64,000 nucleotides of DNA, from NCBI GenBank assembly GCA_028023455.1, contig JAQFVV010006305.1, forward strand, positions 1,045,001-1,109,000, given 5' to 3'. Positions 56,101 through 58,840 of the stretch are shown piece by piece. The stretch's first letter is position 1. Each line of letters begins with the position of its first letter. Made by a program: the position numbers and the translations under genes. Under the pieces are notes generated by a model, which did not search any database, was not told where the DNA came from, and saw nothing but the letters and a program-made list of their open reading frames with translations. The stretch comes from Epiperipatus broadwayi (Eukaryota; Onychophora; Udeonychophora; Euonychophora; Peripatidae).

Positions 56101-58840
56101 AATATTTTTGTAACTATATATGTCACTCCATAATCAAAAGATAGCACAGATTAATTAGAAAAATTAAGCAAAAGAAAGACAATTAACAAAGTAATTAAAA
56201 AGTGGAATTAGAAGTAAGGCATATAAGAAATATGTCAGGAAAAAGAGGAAGAAGAAATTATTTAACATATGATTTTAAAAAGAAATATAGTTAATTGGCT
56301 TATTGAATCTATTTTTTTAGATAAAAATTGACTGTATATTAAAATAAATGCGTAACTATTTAATTGTCTCTCACTTTTTACAAGAAATGAATTATCTGTA
56401 AGTAATAGTATATTGTTGATATCACTAGCTAACATGATTTTGTGATAAAATAGAAAATAGATTATTTTAGTGGAAATTGATGCCCTGAATCCGAAAATGA
56501 GATCAATTTTTTCAATTCTCATCTAATCGTGGCACAGTTCTGATTTTTATTTGGTATCCACAACTGAGAGATGTTTTCATGCATTTCTTTTTATAATACA
56601 ATTATATAACTTTACTTGGGATTGTTTGCATGCATTTAATTCTTTAGTGTATGCTGTAGTCATATTAAGTATTGTAGTTCAGTTTTTCCTGGTACATTCA
56701 TAACAAACTTTTTTCTGATATGCAATAAGAGAAGCACGGTGGAAGCCAGATGCTTCTCTCAAATCACTTGAATAAACAGAAGTGTTTTAAACCCAGCCCT
56801 ATCTTATTTAGTTGGAAATGTTGAAGTAACATTCGTTTTCAATCTTTATTCATGAAATTTTTATTATAAGTATTTTAAGAAAACCATGATTAGTTTATCA
56901 GGAATGCATAGATGGTAGTGTCTACAAAGCTCTACAGAGAACATTCAAGAACATAAATTCTACATGTAAGGGAAAAGGGCGATTGAGGAATTCTAACATA
57001 CATTTCCAAAGAGTATAATGTGAGTAAGCTTTCAACTCGTGTACTTTTTACTTTGGTTGTATAATATATCTCTTCTTTGCATGCAAAATTTCGTACTTAA
57101 AAAATGAAACTTAAGGATGAAATTGGCAAATTTCTGAAAAGAAAAATTGTTTTAAATGGCAAAAGACATATACTTATAGAAGCCCTTCATGAAATCTCAG
57201 GCTCTTAATATTCTCTTTGAACAGCAATTTGAAACACTCAACTGTATCTTTCACCACAGACATGGCAGTTTTAATATTTTCTTGGATTTTTTCATTTTTT
57301 GCTTTATTAAAAAATAGCGTCCTCTTTTGCACTTATATGTATATATTACAGACATAATTTTTTCCTTAAATGTTCTTGATTACATTCTTAATAAAACTAT
57401 ATATGGATAACACCATAATTTTATTTCAAGTAGAACTAGTAATTTAAATATTTAAAATATACATTTACTGCTTAAGTAAAAGCAACATATACACCATCTT
57501 ACTGTGTTCGAAGCAACTTTTAATTGTGTTTAATGTATGAAAAAATAAGATTGCATGGTGCATACTAACATTTATATGTAATATTTCCAATTCAATCAAT
57601 ACTAAGTCATCATATATTTTACATAATAACAAAATAATGGTCTCTTAGGCCAGTTTAACTAGATGTGATACAGGGTGCTTGTATTATAGATAAAGATGCC
57701 GTTGGATGGCGCTGTTTTCATGCTAAAACTATAAAATATGAACATTCACGGGTTGTTGATTTTAATAATTTTTCTGTGCTTCTTTGTAATGCGAAAATAA
57801 AAACAAAACAAAATCGTCTTTTTTAAATATTATTTTTTATTAACGTATACAATTTAAATGATAATAATAAATGTAAAATAAAATCAACAAATTACAATTT
57901 GATTCGTGTTTTTTATATCGTATACTTTTTAAATTGTGTTACGGCTTTTTTTTATCAATTTTCTATCGGATATTTTTTTACTTGTGTTACGGCTTCTTTT
58001 TTATCAATTTTTTTAATTGTGTTGCGACTTTTTTTGTTGTGGTTTAACTAAAAAATAATAATCGTAATAAAAGTAAAAGTTGTTATGGTTAGTTTTAGGA
58101 TTAGGTTAGGATTAGTTTTAGGGTTAGTGTTCTGTTTGTTTGTAATGCTAAAATAAAAAAATTCAAAATCGTAACCATACTCGGACAGAAGAAAGAAACT
58201 CAAACTTTTTTAAACAACAACAAACACATACAAATGTTTCAAAACAAACTGCATTTTTGAATTCTGCACAACAGAATTAGTATACCCATTTATTTTGGTT
58301 TTTACAGCAGGAAAAAATGGTTTTATTTATAGGCTAGTATATTTAAAGTTGCATTTGGCTATTGCCAAACGTTATCTTTTATATATTTCTATATGTGTGT
58401 GTATATATATATGTGTGTGCGTATGTGCATGTATATATAGAGAGAATTAAATATATTTAATCATCATTGTAAAACAAATATATAAAATGCATTTCATGCA
58501 TATAATATACTAATACAGCATTAAACATTTTCTGTTTATGCATAAGGGAGGGAAACGCTTTACATTATAACAATTTATATTTTATTTCAGCTCAGTCATG
58601 TATCCGAAATGGATGAAGATGGTAAAGGTAAAAAAAGGATTTCTGTTTGCTTATTTTTATTTCATACTTTGTTTTTTTATTTTCTTATATAGTGTGATAT
58701 TGCTTACAGAAAAGAAAATTGAATTTTTACATGATAATATGGAAGATCATCAGCCGTTTCCTACCCTCAAAGAAGCTCTTGAGTGCATTGATGAACAAGC
58801 AGGATTTAATATTGAAATTAAATTCTCTATGTTGGAAAAG
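2044..58840 (+). CDS. GPCPD1: GPCPD1 gene, central part: ten exons of a glycerophosphocholine phosphodiesterase
   Basis: This spliced gene spans almost the whole window. Ten exons (2044-2195, 4519-4611, 15011-15121, 24453-24618, 30760-30895, 37293-37347, 49092-49184, 52497-52574, 58591-58627, 58710-58840) total 1052 coding bases. All are bounded by AG and GT, and the phases agree across every junction. The joined protein resembles metazoan GPCPD1/GDE5, a cytosolic enzyme that hydrolyses glycerophosphocholine to glycerol-3-phosphate and choline. The family has an N-terminal CBM20 domain, a linker, and a C-terminal GDPD TIM barrel. Seen here are the linker (from the GWLT motif) and the barrel start with the conserved GHRG, RENT, EFDV, YHD and FNIEIK motifs. 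The start codon, the CBM20 exons and roughly the last 250 residues are not in the window. Two further in-phase candidate exons are listed separately. The assignment rests on recalled family motifs, not on a search. Confidence 0.93.
2196..4518. other. GPCPD1 intron, 2.3 kb
   Basis: AT-rich intron with short AT microsatellites (near 2315 and 2945-2962). The open frames at 2815-3204 (minus) and 3799-3987 (plus) are low-complexity translations with no motif, and I do not call them genes. No transposon is recognised. Confidence 0.7.
4519..4611 (+). CDS. GPCPD1: GPCPD1 exon (acidic linker)
   Basis: The acceptor is a long T tract followed by CTCTTTAG, and the donor is GCT|GTAAGT, a strong match to consensus. 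The 31 codons are phase 0 at both ends and read [20 protein letters not shown] and on to NVEVA. The acidic run DNDDDEE corresponds in position to the EEDDDD run of the vertebrate linker. The exon is too short to be seen as an open reading frame by length, but its composition is clearly richer than the flanking intron. Confidence 0.87.
7425..7515 (-). mobile_element. Possible tRNA-derived SINE head
   Basis: Read on the minus strand, an A-box-like GGCATAAATGATTAA is followed about 30 bases later by GGGGTTTGAACGC, which resembles a polymerase III B box (GGTTCGANNC). A similar A box sits at 15266 on the plus strand, and the B-box side resembles 48531-48560 (ATTCAGCCT..TTCAAA). Spacing is about right for a tRNA-like promoter. 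No full SINE boundary is visible. Confidence 0.35.
10208..10280 (+). repeat. 25-bp tandem repeat, three units
   Basis: Three consecutive units start at about 10208, 10231 and 10256, each built on AACAACATGGAAGTTG followed by (C/T)ATA and an A-rich joint. The last two units are exactly 25 bases apart and differ by one base. Each unit includes a short dyad, CAACATGGAAGTTG. The repeat lies in the unnamed, more complex block of the 10.4-kb intron. Confidence 0.8.
11320..11575 (+). repeat. Degenerate tandem repeat with 70-bp period, four units
   Basis: The box AAAGGCA recurs at 11339, 11409, 11479 and 11550, that is 70, 70 and 71 bases apart. Each is preceded by ATTTTT or CTTTT, and units two and four also share GAGGCAATAT upstream. 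The rest of each unit has diverged strongly. The overlapping minus-strand open frames (11044-11452) have no recognisable motif and appear to be by-products of the repeat. Confidence 0.7.
12637..13612 (-). mobile_element. LINE fragment: C-terminal end with CCHC knuckle and TGATG tail
   Basis: On the minus strand, 13605-13171 encodes an open C-terminal LINE segment ([20 protein letters not shown], then [20 protein letters not shown]). It is followed in another frame by a zinc knuckle, [18 protein letters not shown] (CX2C-X8-H-X4-C pattern), at about 13045-12930. The element continues through an untranslated end to a short TGATG repeat at 12637-12660, the probable 3' tail. Frameshifts separate the pieces and the 5' part (endonuclease, reverse transcriptase) is missing, as in typical 5'-truncated LINE insertions. 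I place it in the jockey/I/L2-like group only loosely. A second copy is at 22189-22680. Confidence 0.8.
15011..15121 (+). CDS. GPCPD1: GPCPD1 exon (linker, second half)
   Basis: The exon follows T(10)ACTTTTAAAG and ends TGG|GTAATT. Its 37 codons are phase 0 to phase 0 and begin [20 protein letters not shown], continuing through [10 protein letters not shown] to KPEFW. It joins in frame to the previous exon (ending EVA) and to the next (starting [10 protein letters not shown]). The block aligns with the vertebrate segment around DNEFKCRHSQP and carries no stop. It sits at the end of a 10.4-kb intron. Confidence 0.87.
15262..15330 (+). mobile_element. Possible tRNA-derived SINE head
   Basis: TGGCTAAATGGTTAATC fits the polymerase III A-box consensus TRGYNNANNGG, and a much-degraded B-box-like GTTGCAGAGATCA follows about 45 bases on. 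The same A-box arrangement appears reversed at 7425-7515. No tail or target duplication is evident. Confidence 0.35.
16968..17264. repeat. Palindromic repeat with ~104-bp arms around a hammerhead core
   Basis: The left arm (about 16968-17071) and right arm (about 17160-17264) are near-perfect inverted copies, including the block GAGCACAGACTTTCACACCA and its complement. The roughly 90-base centre carries one hammerhead-like core on the minus strand. Flanking sequence is plain AT-rich intron. The centre matches the repeats at 22960-23030 and 23330-23395, so the three belong to one family, though the arms here differ from those at 22.8-23.5 kb. Confidence 0.88.
17072..17119 (-). ncRNA. Hammerhead ribozyme-like core, family 3
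   Basis: Read on the minus strand: ACCAA, then CUGAUGA, a stem II of UGCU/AGCA closed by a GGUUU loop, GAAA, a short AU-rich stem III (UACGCAUA), and UUGGU, which pairs with ACCAA as the inner part of stem I. All core positions of CUGANGA and GAAA are present; the cleavage triplet would be of NUA or NUU type rather than GUC. Hammerheads of this type I layout are known from Penelope-like elements and retrozymes. Activity is untested. Confidence 0.6.
22189..22680 (-). mobile_element. Second LINE fragment of the CCHC family, with a small insertion
   Basis: It is collinear with 12637-13110: the TGATGTGATG tail, CTTCTCCTTAAAC, GAAACCTGTTAGCCACTTT, the knuckle region, and GAGCCTTAAACAATAAACTACTTTCC at the far end. 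Frames are broken. Within it, 22621-22656 is an extra 36-base block absent from the first copy. The fragment stops at about 22680, short of the region that is open in the first copy, so it is more severely truncated. Confidence 0.85.
22621..22656 (+). repeat. 36-base insertion with A12 tract inside the LINE copy
   Basis: GGCCGATGCTTTGACACATG is followed by twelve A and four C, exactly between AAACAA and AATAAACTAC, which are contiguous in the paralogous copy at 13060-13085. Structure suggests a short reverse-transcribed or end-capture insertion; the source sequence is unknown to me. Confidence 0.75.
22963..23010 (-). ncRNA. Hammerhead ribozyme-like core, family 3, left arm
   Basis: On the minus strand: ACCAA, CUGAUGA, stem II GUGCU/AGCAU (one G-U pair) with a GGUUU loop, GAAA, an AU-rich short stem III, then UUGGU closing stem I. 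The core is intact by eye; stem III differs by one base from the right-arm copy (CGUGUA against CGUAUA), which may alter the position of the cleavage triplet. Confidence 0.6.
23344..23390 (+). ncRNA. Hammerhead ribozyme-like core, family 3, right arm, sense to GPCPD1
   Basis: ACCAA, CUGAUGA, stem II GUGCU/AGCAU with a GGUUU loop, GAAA, stem III AUA/UAU around CG, then a UA step and UUGGU. Inner stem I is five base pairs (ACCAA/UUGGU). The predicted cleavage triplet is NUA, which hammerheads tolerate. It faces the same way as the host gene, so the motif would be present in the GPCPD1 pre-mRNA, though the opposite arm could pair with it and mask it. Confidence 0.62.
24453..24618 (+). CDS. GPCPD1: GPCPD1 exon (linker leading into the catalytic domain)
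   Basis: The acceptor is TTTTAAACAG and the donor ACAG|GTAAAAG. It gives 55 full codons plus one base (phase 1). The protein starts [20 protein letters not shown] and includes [16 protein letters not shown] and [12 protein letters not shown]. The last part aligns with the vertebrate segment that runs through LTLPIMSRNSRKTIGKVRV just before the GDPD domain. The single G left over pairs with TT at the start of the next exon to give valine, as expected from the conserved V(E/D)Y(L/I)IIRP motif. Confidence 0.9.
25632..25725. repeat. Fold-back of two RTE-type 3' ends
   Basis: TGCAGTGGATCGATAATAG and TTGAAAATAATGATGA on the left are answered by the inverted TCATCATCATTTTCAA and CTATTGATCCACTGCA on the right, around a spacer of about 20 bases. 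The same GTGGATTGATAATGGTTGAA then GATGATCAT ends the long LINE near 63845, so this is a tail-to-tail pair: about 37 bases of one 3' end facing the 3' end of the minus-strand element that follows. Confidence 0.75.
25690..26411 (-). mobile_element. RTE-like LINE fragment, 3' end
   Basis: The minus strand encodes [20 protein letters not shown] (with an intact FADD box) at 26400-26330, then [11 protein letters not shown], and beyond 26160 the C-terminal region. The block at 26036-26160 closely matches positions 1-120 of the window. Frameshifts are present. The element is cut at 26411, where a hammerhead repeat begins directly, so either that repeat inserted here or the LINE is 5'-truncated beside it. 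Confidence 0.87.
26412..26600 (-). repeat. Partial copy of the 44.9-45.7 kb hammerhead repeat
   Basis: AAAACAGGCAAAACTCACTA, GGCTTGTGCATAAA, CATCTAGTGCC and TCTGAGAGCACTGCACCTA follow in the same order as at 44877-45060. It is a single arm, ending at about 26600 with no inverted partner. It abuts the RTE fragment at 26411. Confidence 0.88.
26512..26579 (-). ncRNA. Hammerhead ribozyme core, family 2 copy with altered cleavage triplet
   Basis: Minus strand: outer stem I CUC..AUCCAA with UUGGAUGAG, inner stem I CUUCA/UGGGG, CUGAUGA, a weak stem II, GAAAC, then UAAUC instead of UAGUC. Loss of the G before U weakens stem III's second pair. The core boxes CUGAUGA and GAAAC are intact. Probably a decayed ribozyme. 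Confidence 0.55.
29582..29619. repeat. Hairpin (CTCGGC/GCCGAG)
   Basis: CTCGGC and TAGGCAAA pair with TTTGCCTA and GCCGAG across a loop of roughly eight bases, with one extra base pair position bulged. It stands out by G+C in this window. Function unknown; it may be a transposon end or a structured RNA element of the unnamed repeat block. Confidence 0.55.
29811..29900 (+). repeat. 30-bp tandem repeat, three units
   Basis: GAATCCTTC starts each unit at 29811, 29841 and 29871, exactly 30 bases apart; the second and third units differ at only two positions. One plus-strand frame, opening with ATG at 29809, stays open through the repeat and gives a ten-residue repeat of the [10 protein letters not shown] type, closing after about 60 codons near 29990. 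I do not call this a gene, since 30 is a multiple of three and an open frame through it is unsurprising. Confidence 0.85.
30760..30895 (+). CDS. GPCPD1: GPCPD1 exon with the first catalytic motif (GHRG)
   Basis: The acceptor is TATATTTTAG and the donor AAAAA|GTAATT. The reading is [20 protein letters not shown], then [20 protein letters not shown] and SFRTKK across the junction. LDVGHRG is the first strand and first active-site motif of GDPD phosphodiesterases; the histidine is one of the two catalytic histidines. Vertebrate GPCPD1 has GHRGAGN where this has GHRGMGN. The exon enters in phase 1 and leaves with two bases, completed by the A that opens the next exon to give lysine. Confidence 0.94.
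31188..31250 (-). ncRNA. Hammerhead ribozyme, family 1, first tandem unit
   Basis: On the minus strand the outer stem I is a perfect GAAUAUCC/GGAUAUUC. Inner stem I is CCUCA against UAGGG (one mismatch). Core: CUGACGA, a short stem II (GC/GC with loop CAGAA; the closing pair is C with A), GAAA, then a UCGG link and GUC. All invariant core bases are present by eye. This is a type I hammerhead with the minimal stem III reported for Penelope-like elements and retrozymes, which are thought to act best as dimers. Confidence 0.75.
31569..31631 (-). ncRNA. Hammerhead ribozyme, family 1, second tandem unit (damaged core)
   Basis: Same architecture as the first unit, with perfect outer stem I and a perfect CUGACGA box. 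Inner stem I is better here (CCUCA/UGGGG with one U-G). But the second box reads GACAC instead of GAAAC, so an essential adenine is lost, and activity is not expected. GUC is intact. Confidence 0.7.
31838..31900 (+). ncRNA. Hammerhead ribozyme, family 1, inverted unit, sense to GPCPD1
   Basis: Plus strand: outer stem I GAAUAUCC/GGAUAUUC, core CUGACGA, stem II as in the first unit, GAAACCGG, and GUU in place of GUC at the cleavage site, then UGGGG pairing imperfectly with CUUCA. NUU triplets are poor but not forbidden. It lies within the GPCPD1 intron on the transcribed sense strand. Confidence 0.68.
37293..37347 (+). CDS. GPCPD1: GPCPD1 exon with the metal-binding RENT motif
   Basis: This 55-base exon lies between AAATTTTTCAG and CAT|GTAAGT. 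After the first base it encodes [18 protein letters not shown]. The glutamate of RENT is a metal-binding residue of the GDPD barrel; the vertebrate sequence here is VQENTIASLRNAASHGA, so the identity is high. It ends in phase 0 and joins directly to GADFVEFDV in the next exon, 11.7 kb away. This is the longest intron in the window. Confidence 0.93.
37917..37955 (-). ncRNA. Hammerhead-like core, family 4, left arm
   Basis: Minus strand: CUGAUGA, stem II GACUG/CAGUC (five perfect pairs, loop CUGGA), GAAAC, U, GUA, then AGGG. Stem III is the minimal A-U, C-G pair. Inner stem I is only two pairs (CU/AG) before a mismatch, so I am less sure it folds as a true hammerhead. Confidence 0.45.
38006..38044 (+). 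ncRNA. Hammerhead-like core, family 4, right arm
   Basis: As the left-arm copy, but the first box reads UUGAUGA, so the invariant first C is lost. Stem II GACUG/CAGUC and GAAACUGUA are unchanged. Likely inactive. Confidence 0.4.
40200..43312 (+). mobile_element. Decayed LINE of the CCHC family, near full length
   Basis: Scattered frames show an endonuclease-like region ([11 protein letters not shown]-like near 40495 and a VDYVIGHKN-like stretch at 40660-40690), a reverse-transcriptase region with [13 protein letters not shown] (a damaged FADD box) at 42030-42075, a C-terminal segment resembling 13171-13605 ([16 protein letters not shown] near 42440), a cysteine pair before HLFLEMF near 42950, and a 3' end with GGCATTGACTAACAGG and TTTAAGGAG matching the tails of the two minus-strand fragments. 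Many stops and frameshifts show it is long dead. It is sense to GPCPD1. Confidence 0.75.
44508..44540 (-). ncRNA. Hammerhead-like core, family 4, solitary arm
   Basis: Minus strand: CUGAAGA, stem II GACU/AGUU around GCUAGAU, GAAAC, U, GUU. The flank (TTTATTTAACTCATTCCAAC) resembles, reversed, the sequence around 47185-47235 (AAAACTGTTATAAGAATTAA), which is another remnant of the same family without a full core. No inverted partner lies next to it. Confidence 0.4.
44976..45042 (-). ncRNA. Hammerhead ribozyme, family 2, left arm (mutated G8)
   Basis: Minus strand: outer stem I CUC, AUCCAA with UUGGAU, GAG; CUGACAA; stem II GGC/GCC; GAAAC, UA, GUC; UGGGG. Everything fits a type I hammerhead except that the first box ends AA instead of GA, so the catalytic G8 is replaced by A. 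Probably inactive, but with the best preserved stem I of this family. Confidence 0.65.
45534..45601 (+). ncRNA. Hammerhead ribozyme, family 2, right arm, sense to GPCPD1
   Basis: CCUCA, CUGACGA, stem II GGC/GCC with loop CACAA (flanked by an A-A mismatch), GAAAC, UA, GUC, UGGGG. Core positions and the GUC triplet are all canonical and inner stem I is five pairs with one U-G. The outer stem I has lost two pairs compared with the left arm (UUGAAUGAU against UUGGAUGAG). It would be transcribed with the host gene. Confidence 0.7.
46372..46408 (-). ncRNA. Hammerhead-like core, family 4, left arm (first box damaged)
   Basis: Minus strand: UUUGAUGA, stem II UGACUG/CAGUU(G) around CAGGA, GAAACUGUA. 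The invariant first C of the CUGANGA box is U; the second box is intact. Confidence 0.4.
46477..46515 (+). ncRNA. Hammerhead-like core, family 4, right arm (second box damaged)
   Basis: Plus strand: UCU, CUGAUGA, stem II UGACUG/CAGUCA around CAGGA, then AAAACUAUAAGA. The first box is intact and inner stem I has three pairs (UCU/AGA), but the G of GAAAC has become A and the triplet is AUA. The two arms thus each keep the box the other has lost. Confidence 0.42.
47449..47899 (-). mobile_element. Hammerhead repeat of family 1 with 72-base inverted flanks
   Basis: The flanks 47449-47520 and 47771-47842 are near-perfect inverted repeats (AAGAGCGTGCTAATAGCTCT, AAGCTT next to a long T or A run, ATTTATGATAAATGCTACTA). 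Inside lie one minus-strand hammerhead and a body that parallels the family-1 unit: AGATCTGAAACTTTTAGACATC, ATATGGGCCTGAACTTAATTCAG, ACTCCATATATTAGTAGG. Beyond the right flank, TTTGTAAGTACAAGC to CATGTGACATCTGACTTG matches the edge of the array at 31945-31994. Thus it is a divergent single unit of that family. Confidence 0.85.
47552..47609 (-). ncRNA. Hammerhead ribozyme with fully canonical core
   Basis: Minus strand, in order: outer stem I UGUCCC with GGGACA (six perfect pairs), inner stem I CCUCA with UGGGG (one U-G), CUGAAGA, stem II GACC/GGUC (four perfect pairs) with tetraloop CAUA, GAAAC, CG, GUC. Every invariant hammerhead position is present, stem III is the minimal A-U and C-G pair typical of Penelope-like and retrozyme ribozymes, and cleavage is predicted directly after GUC. 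This is the best candidate for an active ribozyme in the window; it is antisense to GPCPD1. Confidence 0.85.
48531..48640 (-). repeat. Dispersed repeat related to 7425-7515 and 59750-59950
   Basis: ATTCAGCCTAGCTTCAAAT resembles ATTCAGCCTGCGTTCAAAC at 7437. The following CTAATTATTGGTCTGTAAAT resembles CAAGTATTGGTCAGTAAAT at 59760. Later pieces (CCATTGGTAGT, ACTATTTAAAGACTGTTTTT) have loose counterparts after 59840. It may be a SINE body on the minus strand. Similarity is partial and I saw it only by eye. Confidence 0.35.
49092..49184 (+). CDS. GPCPD1: GPCPD1 exon with EFDV and YHD catalytic motifs
   Basis: The exon follows an unusually long T tract and TTTAG, and ends AAAAAG|GTATTT. It encodes [20 protein letters not shown], then [11 protein letters not shown] (31 codons, phase 0 both ends). 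The glutamate and aspartate of VEFDV are metal ligands and the histidine of YHD is the second catalytic histidine of the family, so the active site is preserved up to here. The vertebrate counterpart reads GAAFVEFDVHLSKDFVPVVYHD. Confidence 0.95.
49185..52496. other. GPCPD1 intron, 3.3 kb
   Basis: AT-rich intron with a (TA)n microsatellite at 50900-50925 and no transposon I recognise. A patch at 49845-49990 (AAGATGGCAGGTGGGATCC and similar) is richer but unassigned. The candidate cassette exon at 51984-52040 lies near its end. Confidence 0.65.
51984..52040 (+). CDS. GPCPD1: Possible 57-base cassette exon of GPCPD1
   Basis: An AG acceptor (AATAATTTCAG) is followed by 19 open codons, [19 protein letters not shown], and a donor AAG|GTAATC. 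Both ends are phase 0, so the segment could be included or skipped without disturbing the frame between CLTMKK and [13 protein letters not shown]. The vertebrate protein has nothing extra at this point (it reads CLTMKKKFDADPVELFEIP), so it is either a lineage-specific or alternative exon on the surface loop after the YHD motif, or chance. RNA evidence would be needed to choose. Confidence 0.45.
52497..52574 (+). CDS. GPCPD1: GPCPD1 exon (LFEIPVKDL segment)
   Basis: The acceptor is T-rich ending TTTTTCAG; the donor is CAA|GTAAGA. The 26 codons are phase 0 at both ends and begin [20 protein letters not shown], ending NLKHLQ. The vertebrate protein has [20 protein letters not shown] at the same place, an unmistakable match. 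This is the barrel segment between the second catalytic histidine and the variable loop. Confidence 0.94.
53279..53431 (+). repeat. Pair of identical 42-bp direct repeats
   Basis: A 42-base block starting AAAGTAGGCAAAAAGAACAT and ending GACTTTTGCAT occurs at 53279-53320 and 53390-53431 without a visible difference, 111 bases apart. The 69 bases between contain GAAGCTTGTTCAAACAG. It could be a recent duplication, or the target or terminal repeats of a small insertion. Confidence 0.88.
53890..53976 (+). CDS. Unexplained 87-base open segment with splice-like borders
   Basis: Between TTTTGAAAAG and GAA|GTATCT lie 29 stop-free codons in phase 0 relative to GPCPD1, starting [20 protein letters not shown] and ending TCFCFNNE. 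Base composition is richer in G+C than the surrounding intron, as real exons here are. Against it: the acceptor is weak, vertebrate GPCPD1 has no residues at this position, and I recognise no domain. It could be an alternative exon, a relic of another gene, or chance. Confidence 0.22.
57770..58175 (+). repeat. Small element-like block with flanking direct repeats and a TTAGG-like tract
   Basis: Related blocks, TTTGTAATGCGAAAATAAAA near 57783 and TTTGTAATGCTAAAATAAAA near 58138, each followed by CAAAATCGT, flank about 315 bases. Inside are three degenerate copies of TTGTGTTACGGCTT (57934, 57982, 58017) and, at 58085-58128, a tract of GGTTAG, TTAGGATTAGG and TTTAGGGTTAGTG units resembling decayed telomere repeat. 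Confidence 0.65.
58393..58446 (+). repeat. TG/TA microsatellite
   Basis: Alternating ATGTGTGTGTATATATATAT and GTGTGTGCGTATGTGCATG with a TATAGAGAGA end, about 140 bases upstream of the micro-exon at 58591. Confidence 0.85.
58591..58627 (+). CDS. GPCPD1: GPCPD1 micro-exon ([12 protein letters not shown])
   Basis: The exon starts after TTTTATTTCAG and reads [12 protein letters not shown] plus one base. Vertebrate GPCPD1 has LTHVTALKSKD after the LQLLK segment, so the position fits. There are two possible donors six bases apart, GATG|GTAAAG and AAAG|GTAAAA; both leave one base and so both keep frame, giving proteins that differ by Gly-Lys. The following intron is only 82 bases, by far the shortest in the window. 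Confidence 0.85.
58710..58840 (+). CDS. GPCPD1: GPCPD1 exon with the FNIEIK metal-binding motif
   Basis: The acceptor is TGCTTACAG and the donor AAAAG|GTGAAT. After completing a split glutamate codon it reads [20 protein letters not shown], then [20 protein letters not shown] and LEK. QPFP(T/S)LK and GFNIEIK are hallmark GPCPD1/GDPD motifs; the glutamate of IEIK is a further metal ligand. The exon ends in phase 0. The next exon, expected to carry the FSSFDAD-like strand, is not visible before position 64000. Confidence 0.94.

Larger units (their letters stand above)
52575..58590. other. GPCPD1 intron, 6.0 kb
   Basis: It holds a run of ten C (52839-52848), the 42-bp direct repeat pair (53279-53431), the unexplained open segment (53890-53976), a TTAGG-like block (57770-58175) and a TG/TA microsatellite (58393-58446). 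The stretch from 54000 to 57600 shows nothing I can assign; the minus-strand frame at 56262-56522 is AT-rich with no motif. Confidence 0.65.
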
